64,000 bases of DNA. Source: a virus. Position 1 is the stretch's first letter. Every line of letters starts with the position of its first letter. Under the pieces are notes generated by a model. That model had not been told where the DNA came from, did no database searches, and saw nothing but the letters and a program-made list of their open reading frames with translations. A program made the position numbers and the translations under genes. Below are positions 23,613 to 32,206 of the stretch, piece after piece. Location: the IMG/VR virus record IMGVR_UViG_3300025009_001990, positions 1 through 64,000 of that record; one strand, given 5' to 3'.

Positions 23613-24232
23613 TGAAAAAATTATCTCTTATATTGCTGGCCCTACTGCTTGCCGAGGGTCAGGCGCTTGCTGGCTCACATAGCGTCTCGATTGCCACGGC
23701 AATCCCTGCTGGCGGCGGTGGCGCATGCCAGGAAACCCCAGAATACTCCGTGCCATATTCGACCGCAGCACCACTAAACAGCACATCGTATTACTACGGA
23801 ATGGGTTACTACGATACTACCGCAACTCGGTCTATATGTAGGATTGATTTGTGGGTACAGTCGATAACAGGCGATCCAGGATCGTTGACATTAACTATTT
23901 ACAACCTCAATCAATCAACATATGCGATAGACGGTGCTGCGATTGCAACCTCAAATACCGTCGACCAGGGGAGCATAACGGCTGGAACATATGTCACATT
24001 TACATTCGATCCGCCGGTTGAACTGACTCAATCTGTAGCATATGGTATCCAGCATCGATTTAGCGGCGGGCCGAGTGCCACAAATTACTATTCAGCCGGA
24101 TATAAGTCAGATTCCCCAACTGATGAGTTTGTTCCAGATGGGTGGGCGATTAAGTGGTTGACCGGCGGGGGATTATCTGGTAGTTGGGACACATCCGCCA
24201 ACAAATCAGCAAGATGGTATTACTATGAATAA
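23612..24232 (+). CDS. Secreted jelly-roll-like protein
   Basis: 206 residues from ATG 23612 (TGATG overlap). Signal peptide MKKLSLILLALLLAEGQALA. The mature part fits a choice-anchor/carbohydrate-binding jelly roll: SICRIDLWVQSITGDPGSLT, AGTYVTFTFDPPVELTQSVAYG. Part of the GC-richer block 22640-26000. It probably binds glycan or host surface, but function is not proven. Confidence 0.65.
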   Translation: MKKLSLILLALLLAEGQALAGSHSVSIATAIPAGGGGACQETPEYSVPYSTAAPLNSTSYYYGMGYYDTTATRSICRIDLWVQSITGDPGSLTLTIYNLNQSTYAIDGAAIATSNTVDQGSITAGTYVTFTFDPPVELTQSVAYGIQHRFSGGPSATNYYSAGYKSDSPTDEFVPDGWAIKWLTGGGLSGSWDTSANKSARWYYYE

Positions 24233-25832
24233 ATTCGTAATAATTATAGTTTTATTTGCAACAAACGCCTTTTGCGCCAGTAATTATTATACTGGAACAG
24301 ACATCATTGATCCGTCCCCATCAGCTCTATCGGTAGGCGACACCTATACCGATACGACAACCGGGGCAACAGTTGAACGACGAACACTGAACACAACTCT
24401 GTTGCCAGAACAGCCGAGCAGTTCAATGATCGTCTATAGCCGATTTTCAGCGCTTAATTCAAACGGCACTTATTTTGTGGTTCACGGAGTAGATTCCACG
24501 AGCGCGTGGATTGTCAGAGAGTCTGATAATGTTGTGCTGCATAAGGTTAATCCTGGCTCGGGAGTCGGCGCTGCAAATGATGAAATCGGGGAAGCACATG
24601 AAATCAGGTGGGACAATAGCGGCAGTTATCCAAACAGAATTTATTTCGTATACGGGATGAAATTTTGGATGATGGACGTTATAGACGGAAATGATACATC
24701 AACTCTGGTGCATGACTTTTCGACTGAATATCCGGCAGGGGTAAAAATCCTCAATGATGTTGAGGGTGATAGTTCCGCCGATTCTCGTTACTGGGCCTGG
24801 CAGGTACTCGGAGAATATACCACTACAACTGTTATCCCATCGCAGCACTACAAACGCATTGCAATCATTACCTATGACAAAACGACCGACACCGTACTCG
24901 GAGATATTTTGCCTGGTGATGTTACCCCGACAGCCAATGAGGCGGGTTGGGCGGCAGAGTTGCCGATCCCAAATATGGTAGAGATTTCTCCAAACGGCGA
25001 CAGGTTAATGACCAACTATAGCCGATGCTATACCGGCTCTCCGACTCAGGATTTTTGCAGTACTGAACTGGACGGTGCGTGGGTTTGGAACCTTGATATA
25101 TCCTCGCAAATAAAGGTCGGTATAACTGAAACCCACAGTGGTTGGGGTTTCAAAAACGGTAAGCAGTTATTTGTCCACCATATGAACCGGCCACAGGGTA
25201 GCGTCGAAGACACGCTACAGGCATGCTACACAGACGGTACGGGAGGCGCATATCCCGATAACTGCTTTAATATCATGAAATTTGCTGACCATAATTACCT
25301 TGGGCAACACCTCACAAGGATGCCAAGCAGTAAACCTGGCTGGATTATAATGTCCACGTACATGGAGGATTATCCAGCAATCGAGCGGGATACAGCGTAC
25401 AGTCTGAATGTTTTCAAATCTCTTAACGGCTACCAATACAAGGCCACAGTCGGAGGAACGACAGCATCTTCTACGCCTACTTTCCCAACTACAACCGGAG
25501 CCACCGTAGCCGATGGTACAGTAACGTGGACATGCCGAGGGAGGACATACCTTAACAACCAGGTACTCGGCATAGAGTTGAAGGATTATACAGATAATCC
25601 ACGAATCTGGAGAATATCTCCCACATATAACGACTATCTTTTTACCGATGCCGATAGGTATAGGGATGAGGCCAGTGCTGCCCTGTCCTTCGATGGGGAT
25701 TCTGTGTATTGGACGAGCAACTGGAATGCTCATGACGGCACTGGAGAGGTTTATAGCGTGGACCTTCCGAGTAATTGGACCGCTATTCTTGATGGAGCAC
25801 AACCCCTCGGAACAGTCCTATTAGGGCAATGA
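24225..25832 (+). CDS. Secreted beta-propeller-like protein
   Basis: 535 residues with signal peptide MNKFVIIIVLFATNAFCA. The body has repeated blade-like motifs (RIYFVYGMKFWMMDV, MVEISPNGDRLMTNYS, GWGFKNGKQLFVHH, AALSFDGDSVYWTSNW). Near 420-450 is a short module TPTFPTTTGATVADGTVTW that is widespread in phage tail proteins. GC-rich compared with flanking phage genes. It could be a polysaccharide-acting or binding propeller; no catalytic motif is assigned. Confidence 0.65.
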   Translation: MNKFVIIIVLFATNAFCASNYYTGTDIIDPSPSALSVGDTYTDTTTGATVERRTLNTTLLPEQPSSSMIVYSRFSALNSNGTYFVVHGVDSTSAWIVRESDNVVLHKVNPGSGVGAANDEIGEAHEIRWDNSGSYPNRIYFVYGMKFWMMDVIDGNDTSTLVHDFSTEYPAGVKILNDVEGDSSADSRYWAWQVLGEYTTTTVIPSQHYKRIAIITYDKTTDTVLGDILPGDVTPTANEAGWAAELPIPNMVEISPNGDRLMTNYSRCYTGSPTQDFCSTELDGAWVWNLDISSQIKVGITETHSGWGFKNGKQLFVHHMNRPQGSVEDTLQACYTDGTGGAYPDNCFNIMKFADHNYLGQHLTRMPSSKPGWIIMSTYMEDYPAIERDTAYSLNVFKSLNGYQYKATVGGTTASSTPTFPTTTGATVADGTVTWTCRGRTYLNNQVLGIELKDYTDNPRIWRISPTYNDYLFTDADRYRDEASAALSFDGDSVYWTSNWNAHDGTGEVYSVDLPSNWTAILDGAQPLGTVLLGQ

Positions 25833-25833
25833 A

Positions 25834-26025
25834 ATGAAAGAACTAATCTGCTGGGCAATAATACTAATCGGAATCATCGCAAGCGTGATCGCATATCATC
25901 GGATTGATCAGCAGAGAATCAATGCTGACTGTCTGGAAACGCAGGCGCGATATACTGAGTTGGCTAAGAAATATCCCCATGAAGCAAACGCTGCACGATT
26001 AGAAACTAATATCATTCAAAACTAA
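25834..26025 (+). CDS. Small membrane-anchored protein
   Basis: 63 residues. One N-terminal membrane helix (LICWAIILIGIIASVIAY) is followed by a soluble helix (about 24-63). Starts two bases after the previous stop. The topology resembles small inner-membrane anchors or an i-spanin-like protein, but its place in a cargo block argues for a partner of the secreted proteins. Confidence 0.55.
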   Translation: MKELICWAIILIGIIASVIAYHRIDQQRINADCLETQARYTELAKKYPHEANAARLETNIIQN

Positions 26026-26056
26026 TATCAACCAAAATGATAAACAAAAAATAATA

Positions 26057-27073
26057 ATGAATCTGCAACAGCAAATAAAAACAATGGGGTTTTACATTGT
26101 CGTGAATGCCATCGATCCTACACGGACAATAACTGTTCGCCAGCGGTTTGTTGCGTCGATGAAATCTCGTTTTGCTCAATTGATGAATGATATAAAAGAA
26201 GCTGTTGTTGATCTTGATGTATTGGCACTTACCGATTCAAACAGGTTGATGTTTAATGCCTCTGGACTGTCAGCAAGACAATTTAATTTTCCCCGTTCAG
26301 ATCAGAAAATTGAAGCGTTTATAAAGTGGTTGCAAGGGAAAAATAAGGAATATATTCTGAGTGGTAAACAAACAGGAATTAGGATTGTAAAAGATTCCCT
26401 GTTGTCTTCCCCAACAGAAGCAAGAGACAGCTGGATGAAAACTTATATCGATTCAGCTTATCAGCAAGGAATTCGAAGGGCAAGACAAGAATTGAGGAAA
26501 AGTGGAATAAATATTGATGATGGACAGTTAGGAGGAGAACCGATTCAAGTTGCTTTCAATTCGATGGTCCATGCGGATAGAGTCGGATTGATATATACCA
26601 GAGCATATTCGTCTCTGAAATCTATTACAACTGAAATGGAATCAGCTGTTTCTGATGTATTGGCTATGGGGATGGCTGATGGAAAACATCCTTTAGAAAT
26701 AGCGAAACTGTTGGACAAAACAATAACAGGGCGGGGAGAAAGCCTTGAGATAGTGGATAGGTTAGGAAGAAAAATTGACAGCCAGAGAAGGGCAGAGATA
26801 TTGGCTAGAACAGAAACAATAAGAGCGCATCATTCAGCAAATATCGGCGAATATAAAGCTGCTGGATTGATGGGGATAAAGATTCAGGTGGAATATCTGA
26901 CTGCTGGAGATGATAGGGTGTGTTCTCGTTGTGCCCCATTAAATGGAAAGATATATTCTGTTGATGAAGCTGAAAATTTAATTCCCGTCCATCCTCAATG
27001 TCGTTGTGTTGCATTACCATATATTCCGAAAGATAGAATATTTCCAGATTTTCAAACAGGAGAACAACAATGA
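26057..27073 (+). CDS. MuF-like minor head protein
   Basis: 338 residues. The C-terminal domain has the SPP1 gp7/Mu gpF signature: LARTETIRAHHSAN, then GDDRVCSRCAPLNGKIY and VHPQCRCVALPY. The N-terminal half is helical. These proteins sit at the portal inside the head and are needed for early infection. The base composition returns to phage-like AT-rich here, showing that the block before it is an insert. Ends in ATGA with the protease. Confidence 0.88.
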   Translation: MNLQQQIKTMGFYIVVNAIDPTRTITVRQRFVASMKSRFAQLMNDIKEAVVDLDVLALTDSNRLMFNASGLSARQFNFPRSDQKIEAFIKWLQGKNKEYILSGKQTGIRIVKDSLLSSPTEARDSWMKTYIDSAYQQGIRRARQELRKSGINIDDGQLGGEPIQVAFNSMVHADRVGLIYTRAYSSLKSITTEMESAVSDVLAMGMADGKHPLEIAKLLDKTITGRGESLEIVDRLGRKIDSQRRAEILARTETIRAHHSANIGEYKAAGLMGIKIQVEYLTAGDDRVCSRCAPLNGKIYSVDEAENLIPVHPQCRCVALPYIPKDRIFPDFQTGEQQ

Positions 27074-28551
27074 AAGAATTGAAGTTGATGTTGAGTAAAG
27101 GGGAGGAAATAAATGTTGCTTTCCGGGCAAGAAAGCAGGGTGGAGTAGATTACCGGATATACCCTTGCGTACTGCTTGCAGAAGGGGTTCATCATGGTTC
27201 TGGATCTGAACCTGTATATTACTCTTCTGCTGTAATACAGGCAAGTGTTAATGCATGGAACAATATGCCGGTAACTATTGGTCATCCAGTAAATCAGGTT
27301 GGAGAATATATCCTTTGCAACAACGATGGAACCATTCGGGCACAGTGGGAAGTGGGGATGGTTCGAAATGCAAAATTTGAGGATAATAAACTCAAAGCCG
27401 ATCTTTGGATAAATGTTTCAAGAGCAAATTCAACAAATCCTCAACTTCTTCCTTTTCTTCAAAATGGTGGGCAATTAGATGTATCCACCGGTTTGTTGGC
27501 AATGGAAGATGGGGTTGAAGGGACTTGGAACAACGAAACTTTTTCCGCAAGTATTACAGAAATTATTCCGGATCATCTTGCATTACTCCCAAACCAGAAA
27601 GGGGCTTGTTCATGGGACGATGGTTGTGGGGTAAGAACTAATTCCGGAAACGAACAAAAACCAATTCCTGTATATATTCAGAACGAACAGGAAATGGGAA
27701 TAAAAATGGAGAAAATCCGGCAATATGTTGATGGGTTAGATGTCAGTGACAATCAACAGGAAAGGTTAACAAAGGTCAATTATCTTCGTGCTGTTTATTC
27801 TGATTATTTTATTTACAACCAAGTTGATAGACCTTTGAATCAAACAAGTAAATCGGTATTGTTGAAACAGAGTTATAGTTTTGATACATCCGATAATATC
27901 GTTCTGAATGGTGAACCAATAGAAGTGATAGAAGAAATAACGTATCGGCAAAAAGTCGTAACAACAAACAATGAAGAGGAGAACGAAGTTATGAATTGTA
28001 ATGACGCAAAAACTGCGGCGCAAAAAACGAAATGCGGAGAAATGATGACAAATGCTCTCATCGAAAATGAGAAAACAGCATTTGTGGAGGCTGATCGTGA
28101 ATGGCTTCTTTCGATGAACAATCAACAACTGGAGAAATTGGTTGCTAATATGGGACCTGAAGAAAAGGAGAAAAAAGAAACGGTGAAGACAAATACCGAA
28201 ATCAAAACCGAAACTATTCAAAAAACACCGGCAGAAATTCTCAATCAGTTTCTTGCTGATGCTCCTGCTCCTATCCGTTCCGTGCTCAACGCTGGAATGA
28301 GAGAATTGGATCGAAAACGTGGTGAAATGATTGGTCAGATCAAAGCAAACGAGCGGAATAAGTTCAGCGACGATCAACTGAAAGAGATGGAACTGTCTGT
28401 ACTCGAATCCATCGTTTCTTTACTTCCTGTTTCTGCTGCAAATAATTATTCCGGGTTATCACCCGCACAGACTCAAATGTTGAATGCGGACGAAGGGGAA
28501 GAACCCTACGTGCCGGTGACTCTTTCCGAGAGTTTGGGTCAAAAGAAGTAA
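27070..28551 (+). CDS. Prohead protease-scaffold protein (DUF2213)
   Basis: 493 residues. The N-terminal 210 matches DUF2213 prohead protease-like proteins: VLLAEGVHHGSG, NMPVTIGHPVN, DVSTGLLAMEDG and DHLALLPNQKGACSWDDGCGVR. The central and C-terminal parts are charged and helical (about 240-430), as expected for a fused scaffold that is cleaved off. It would shape the procapsid before packaging. Confidence 0.82.
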   Translation: MKELKLMLSKGEEINVAFRARKQGGVDYRIYPCVLLAEGVHHGSGSEPVYYSSAVIQASVNAWNNMPVTIGHPVNQVGEYILCNNDGTIRAQWEVGMVRNAKFEDNKLKADLWINVSRANSTNPQLLPFLQNGGQLDVSTGLLAMEDGVEGTWNNETFSASITEIIPDHLALLPNQKGACSWDDGCGVRTNSGNEQKPIPVYIQNEQEMGIKMEKIRQYVDGLDVSDNQQERLTKVNYLRAVYSDYFIYNQVDRPLNQTSKSVLLKQSYSFDTSDNIVLNGEPIEVIEEITYRQKVVTTNNEEENEVMNCNDAKTAAQKTKCGEMMTNALIENEKTAFVEADREWLLSMNNQQLEKLVANMGPEEKEKKETVKTNTEIKTETIQKTPAEILNQFLADAPAPIRSVLNAGMRELDRKRGEMIGQIKANERNKFSDDQLKEMELSVLESIVSLLPVSAANNYSGLSPAQTQMLNADEGEEPYVPVTLSESLGQKK

Positions 28552-28601
28552 TTGAAGTTTGATTTGAAACAAAAACAACAAACGAAAAAGGAGAAATAAA
28601 A

Positions 28602-29087
28602 ATGGCTTCGACTACACCGAAAACGATTGTTCTTTCTGGATTGGGAATCAGAAAAGAAGCAATTGCAAATGCAACAATTACTCCGGGTCATCTTATCGAA
28701 AAGATGAGTACTGGAAAAGTAAGGGTTCACGCAACTGCTGCCGGAAATGCACAAAAAATGTTTGCTGTTGAGGATGACCTCCAGGGTAATACTATCAGTG
28801 ATGATTATGCGGCTTCCTCAATTTGCCAATATAACGTTATGGCTCGTGGTGAGGAAGTTCTGGCAATTATCGCAGACGGTCAAACGATTGTTATTGGTGA
28901 CCCTCTTGAATCTGCTGGCGACGGAACTTTGAGAAAACATGTTCCGGATGTTGACGACAACGAATCAGCGGATTCCACTACTATTTATACTGAGTGTATT
29001 GTTGGTTGGGCGATGGAAGCGATTGATTTGAGTGATTCTTCCGGGGCTGATCCTGCGAGTTCGAGAATTGCTGTTGAAATTGCATAA
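28602..29087 (+). CDS. Head decoration-like protein
   Basis: 161 residues, beta-rich, with AAAAAGGAGAAATAAAA before the ATG. ATITPGHLIEKMSTGKVRVHATAA and GEEVLAIIADGQTIVIGDPL resemble capsid-stabilising beta-tulip-type proteins found between protease and major capsid genes. Position supports this. Family call by pattern and context. Confidence 0.65.
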   Translation: MASTTPKTIVLSGLGIRKEAIANATITPGHLIEKMSTGKVRVHATAAGNAQKMFAVEDDLQGNTISDDYAASSICQYNVMARGEEVLAIIADGQTIVIGDPLESAGDGTLRKHVPDVDDNESADSTTIYTECIVGWAMEAIDLSDSSGADPASSRIAVEIA

Positions 29088-29130
29088 GTAAAACAGTTTT
29101 GAAATAACAAAAAATATTTAGGAGGAACAA

Positions 29131-30204
29131 ATGAAGAAAGGAATGGATCAAGCCACTTTGGATTTTATCCAGAATGGAGCGGCTCAAGGGCCGGTTGCTC
29201 AAAAGTTGCTTGCGAGCAAAATGAACATCAATGTGTTGAAGCCCTGGGTTGGCGTTAACGGTAAATCATACATCACCATGCATGTTAATGGAGTAGCAAC
29301 AGCTATTCCGATCATGAATGCTGCAACCCTTCGGAAGGATGAATGGGTTCAGTTGGATTCAGCAGTATTGTTTGCTGCCCAACAGCGCCTGATTGGCGTA
29401 AAAGATTTGTATGCCAGGAATCTCGTTTTTCGTATTGGTAATGGTCTTGGAACTACTGTTCTCGAATATGAGGATCTGAATGAGTTCACCGCTGCCGAAA
29501 TGACGATGGACGCAATTACCAGAACCAAGAAAGACAGGCCGGAATTCGACCTTAAATATCTGCCCTTGCCGATTGTTCATAAGGATTTTTCTTTCAACAT
29601 TCGGACTCTGACAGCTTCAAGAAATAGCGGTTCGGCAATCGATACCACCTCCGCAGCAATGGCTTCTCGTGTTGTTTCTGAAAAGGTTGAGGACATGCTG
29701 TTCAACGGTACTTCCAGCTATACCTATGGCGGCGGGACTATTTACGGATATATTGATCATCCGAGTAACAATGATGTCACTCTGGCTTTGGCTTGGGATA
29801 ATGCAAGTAAAACCGGCGAATTGATTCTGGACGACGTTCGCGAAATGAAGCAGGCAAGTATTGATGCTATGCATTACGGTCCGTGGGTGCTTTATGTTCC
29901 GACCGCATACGAGACTGTTCTGGATGACGATTTCAAATCAAATTCAGATAAGACAATCCGGGAACGTATTCTTGGTATTTCTGGAATCATGGAAGTGAAG
30001 GTTGCCGACAAACTCCCGGCAGATACTGTTGTACTTGTTGAGATGAATACCGAGACAGTGCGCATGGTTGAAGGGCTGGCGATGACTACGGTTGAATGGC
30101 AGGAAGGTGGCGGATTCACCACCAACTACAAAGTAATGACAATTATGGTCCCGCAGATTCGGGCTGACCAGAATGGAAATTGCGGAGTAACGGTATTGTC
30201 ATAA
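29131..30204 (+). CDS. Major capsid protein (HK97/encapsulin-like fold)
   Basis: 357 residues with TTTAGGAGGAACAA upstream. The sequence fits the encapsulin-like capsid family: GTIYGYIDHPSNN, YGPWVLYVPTAYE, VVLVEMNTETVRMVEG and VMTIMVPQIRADQNG. No obvious removable N-terminal delta domain, consistent with the separate protease-scaffold. Codon use is richer in GC3 than neighbours, as in highly expressed genes. Followed by a terminator-like hairpin. Confidence 0.9.
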   Translation: MKKGMDQATLDFIQNGAAQGPVAQKLLASKMNINVLKPWVGVNGKSYITMHVNGVATAIPIMNAATLRKDEWVQLDSAVLFAAQQRLIGVKDLYARNLVFRIGNGLGTTVLEYEDLNEFTAAEMTMDAITRTKKDRPEFDLKYLPLPIVHKDFSFNIRTLTASRNSGSAIDTTSAAMASRVVSEKVEDMLFNGTSSYTYGGGTIYGYIDHPSNNDVTLALAWDNASKTGELILDDVREMKQASIDAMHYGPWVLYVPTAYETVLDDDFKSNSDKTIRERILGISGIMEVKVADKLPADTVVLVEMNTETVRMVEGLAMTTVEWQEGGGFTTNYKVMTIMVPQIRADQNGNCGVTVLS

Positions 30205-30230
30205 GCACCTGCCTAAATCAACAATATATT

Positions 30231-30265
30231 AAAAGAATGGCAGGTGCGAGTTCTGCCATTCTTTT
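30231..30265 (+). terminator. Terminator-like hairpin after the major capsid gene
   Basis: AAAAGAATGGCAG (30231-30243) pairs perfectly with CTGCCATTCTTTT (30253-30265) across a nine-base loop and ends in TTTT. An alternative stem, GCACCTGCC (30205-30213) with GGCAGGTGC (30239-30247), is mutually exclusive with it. This may reduce transcription beyond the capsid gene or act as an attenuator. Confidence 0.65.
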
Positions 30266-30287
30266 CCTAACCAAGAGGGATTTTAAA

Positions 30288-30758
30288 ATGAGTGAAATTT
30301 GCAGATTCAGAAAAAAGCTGAATTCAGGAAGGCATACTTTCTATTACAACAAAAAAAGATTTTCAGTTGTTCCTGGCCAAATAGTTGTATGTACCGATGA
30401 AGCACTTGGAAAGAATATCGGTACATACGACAGGCTTGGAATTATTTCTGAAATAAAAGAATCGGAAAAGATTGTTGGAAATAAACTCCAACTTGTTGCT
30501 CTGGATGGAGGATATTACAATGTTATCAATCCCGATAATCCCGACAAACCTTTAAACAGCAAAGCATTAAGAAAGTCGGCAGCAAATAAGCTTCTTTCTC
30601 AATTGTCTGTTTCAGAAATTGAAATAGATCCTTCTCTTGAAGATTTGAAATGGGATGATCTTCTTGAAATCGTAGGAAAGGAAGGAATACCGCTTCCAGC
30701 AACTTGTGAAACAGCAGAAGAATTGAAAGAAGTAATCACGAAAGCAAGAAAAAAGTAA
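30288..30758 (+). CDS. Hypothetical head protein with HeH/LEM-like C-terminus
   Basis: 156 residues from ATG 30288 after AAGAGGGATTTTAAA. The N-terminal part (FRKKLNSGRHTFYYNKKRFSVVPGQIV) looks beta-rich. The C-terminal 40 (LEDLKWDDLLEIVGKEGIPLPATCETAEEL) fits a small helix-extended-helix domain often found in phage head-completion proteins. It starts the module downstream of the capsid terminator. Confidence 0.65.
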   Translation: MSEICRFRKKLNSGRHTFYYNKKRFSVVPGQIVVCTDEALGKNIGTYDRLGIISEIKESEKIVGNKLQLVALDGGYYNVINPDNPDKPLNSKALRKSAANKLLSQLSVSEIEIDPSLEDLKWDDLLEIVGKEGIPLPATCETAEELKEVITKARKK

Positions 30759-31420
30759 TGGATACAAGCCTGTGGGAAATACCGGAAATTTGGCCTGATT
30801 CAACCGTTTTTATTATCGGCGGTGGACCAAGTTTGAATCAAATGGATTTGACCCTGATTCATGATAAGCGGGTGATAGGGGTCAATCAGGCCTTTAAATT
30901 AGGACCGTGGGTTGATATTTGTTGGTTTGGAGATAGAACTTGGTATGATGATAAAGCCGGAAAAGAAATATATAAATATGGAGGGTTGATTGTTACTTGT
31001 TCAAATCCAGGGGCAAGAGGAAGAAGCAAACGAGTGAAATATGTTGGAAGAAGCAATCGAGGAATTGATGGGATTGAATCAAAGAGCAGGCAACATGTAT
31101 GCTGGAATAGCAACTCAGGGGCGTCAGCTATTAATCTTGCTTATTGGTTAGGAGCAAAAACTGTTGTGCTGCTTGGATTTGATATGCAGATCCCAAACGA
31201 CTCAAAAGATCAAAAGGATCATTGGCACGATGACTATGAAGTAAAGATCGACAAGAGAACAGGAAAACTTTACGATCCTTATAAACGATTTATGAAATAT
31301 TGGCCGAAAGTAGCAAAAGATGCAAAGAAACTTGAGTTGAGAATAATTAATGCTACTCCAGGTGGATCTTTAAATTGTTTTGAAAGAATGACGTTGGAAG
31401 AAATATGCAAAACGCTTTAA
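30758..31420 (+). CDS. DUF115-like / motility-accessory-type protein
   Basis: 220 residues. The start VFIIGGGPSLNQMDLTLIHDKRVIGVN and GAKTVVLLGFDMQIPN are typical of the DUF115/Maf-like Rossmann family, associated with sugar transfer or flagellin glycosylation. TAATG overlap with the preceding gene. It opens a run of glycan-type genes between capsid and connector genes. Confidence 0.75.
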   Translation: MDTSLWEIPEIWPDSTVFIIGGGPSLNQMDLTLIHDKRVIGVNQAFKLGPWVDICWFGDRTWYDDKAGKEIYKYGGLIVTCSNPGARGRSKRVKYVGRSNRGIDGIESKSRQHVCWNSNSGASAINLAYWLGAKTVVLLGFDMQIPNDSKDQKDHWHDDYEVKIDKRTGKLYDPYKRFMKYWPKVAKDAKKLELRIINATPGGSLNCFERMTLEEICKTL

Positions 31421-31482
31421 TTGATATAGTAGTTTTCTTTATTGTTGTTGGATTGATAACCTTTTTCTTTGGGGCAATATAA
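31405..31482 (+). CDS. 25-residue membrane peptide
   Basis: MQNALIDIVVFFIVVGLITF then FGAI: one predicted membrane helix. GGAAG lies just upstream inside the end of the DUF115-like gene, and the stop is one base before the next start. Too short for homology, but spacing supports translation. Confidence 0.4.
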   Translation: MQNALIDIVVFFIVVGLITFFFGAI

Positions 31483-31483
31483 T

Positions 31484-32206
31484 ATGCTATCTCTTATTTA
31501 TTCATATTATGAAAATCCTGGAATGTATCGTCGGCAAGTCGAGGAATGGAATCAATATCCTGATAAAATAAAGAAACTCATTTCGATATACATAACTGAT
31601 GATTGTTCTGTTAATTTTCCGTTGAGAGATATTAAAGAAAGTCTTAAAGGAATAGAAATATATAAATTTGAAATAACAAAAAAAGCAAATTGGAATTGGT
31701 TGGCTTGTAGAAATATCGGTTCACACTATTCAGATAAAAAATGGTTACTTTTAACTGATATCGACCATTTGGTGTCCGTAGAAAATATTGAAAAGCTGAT
31801 AAGGACAATTTCTAAAAATAGATTGAATGATAATTTTGTTTATTTGTTTGAACGTGTAGATGCTCCTTTTAATATTCCGTATAAACCTCATAATGATTCA
31901 TTTATGATGACAAAAAGTTTGTATTGGAAGATTGGAGGGTATGACGAAGAGCTTTCCGGTAATTACGGTACAAGCGGAAGATATCGTGCAAGAGCGTTTA
32001 GTATAGCAGAAGGAAACAAAAGATTTCAAATATCCCTTATTAGATACCCCAGGGAATTAATTGCTGATGCAAGTACTGTCGGAATGATTAGAAAAGGAAG
32101 TGGAAGAGATCCATTAGCGTTAAAAAGAATTGAAGATAAAAAGTTGGTGGAAGGAAGAGAAAAAGAAATTAAAACTTTATCATTTCCATATCAAAGGATT
32201 TTATAA
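31484..32206 (+). CDS. Glycosyltransferase (GT2-like)
   Basis: 240 residues from ATG 31484; an upstream TTG is less likely. It has the GT-A pattern: LIYSYYENPGMYRRQVEEW, then SIYITDDCS and the metal-binding LLLTDIDHLV, and later WKIGGYDEELSGNYGTSG. Such GT2-like enzymes add sugars from nucleotide-sugar donors. Overlaps the next gene by TAATG. Confidence 0.8.
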   Translation: MLSLIYSYYENPGMYRRQVEEWNQYPDKIKKLISIYITDDCSVNFPLRDIKESLKGIEIYKFEITKKANWNWLACRNIGSHYSDKKWLLLTDIDHLVSVENIEKLIRTISKNRLNDNFVYLFERVDAPFNIPYKPHNDSFMMTKSLYWKIGGYDEELSGNYGTSGRYRARAFSIAEGNKRFQISLIRYPRELIADASTVGMIRKGSGRDPLALKRIEDKKLVEGREKEIKTLSFPYQRIL

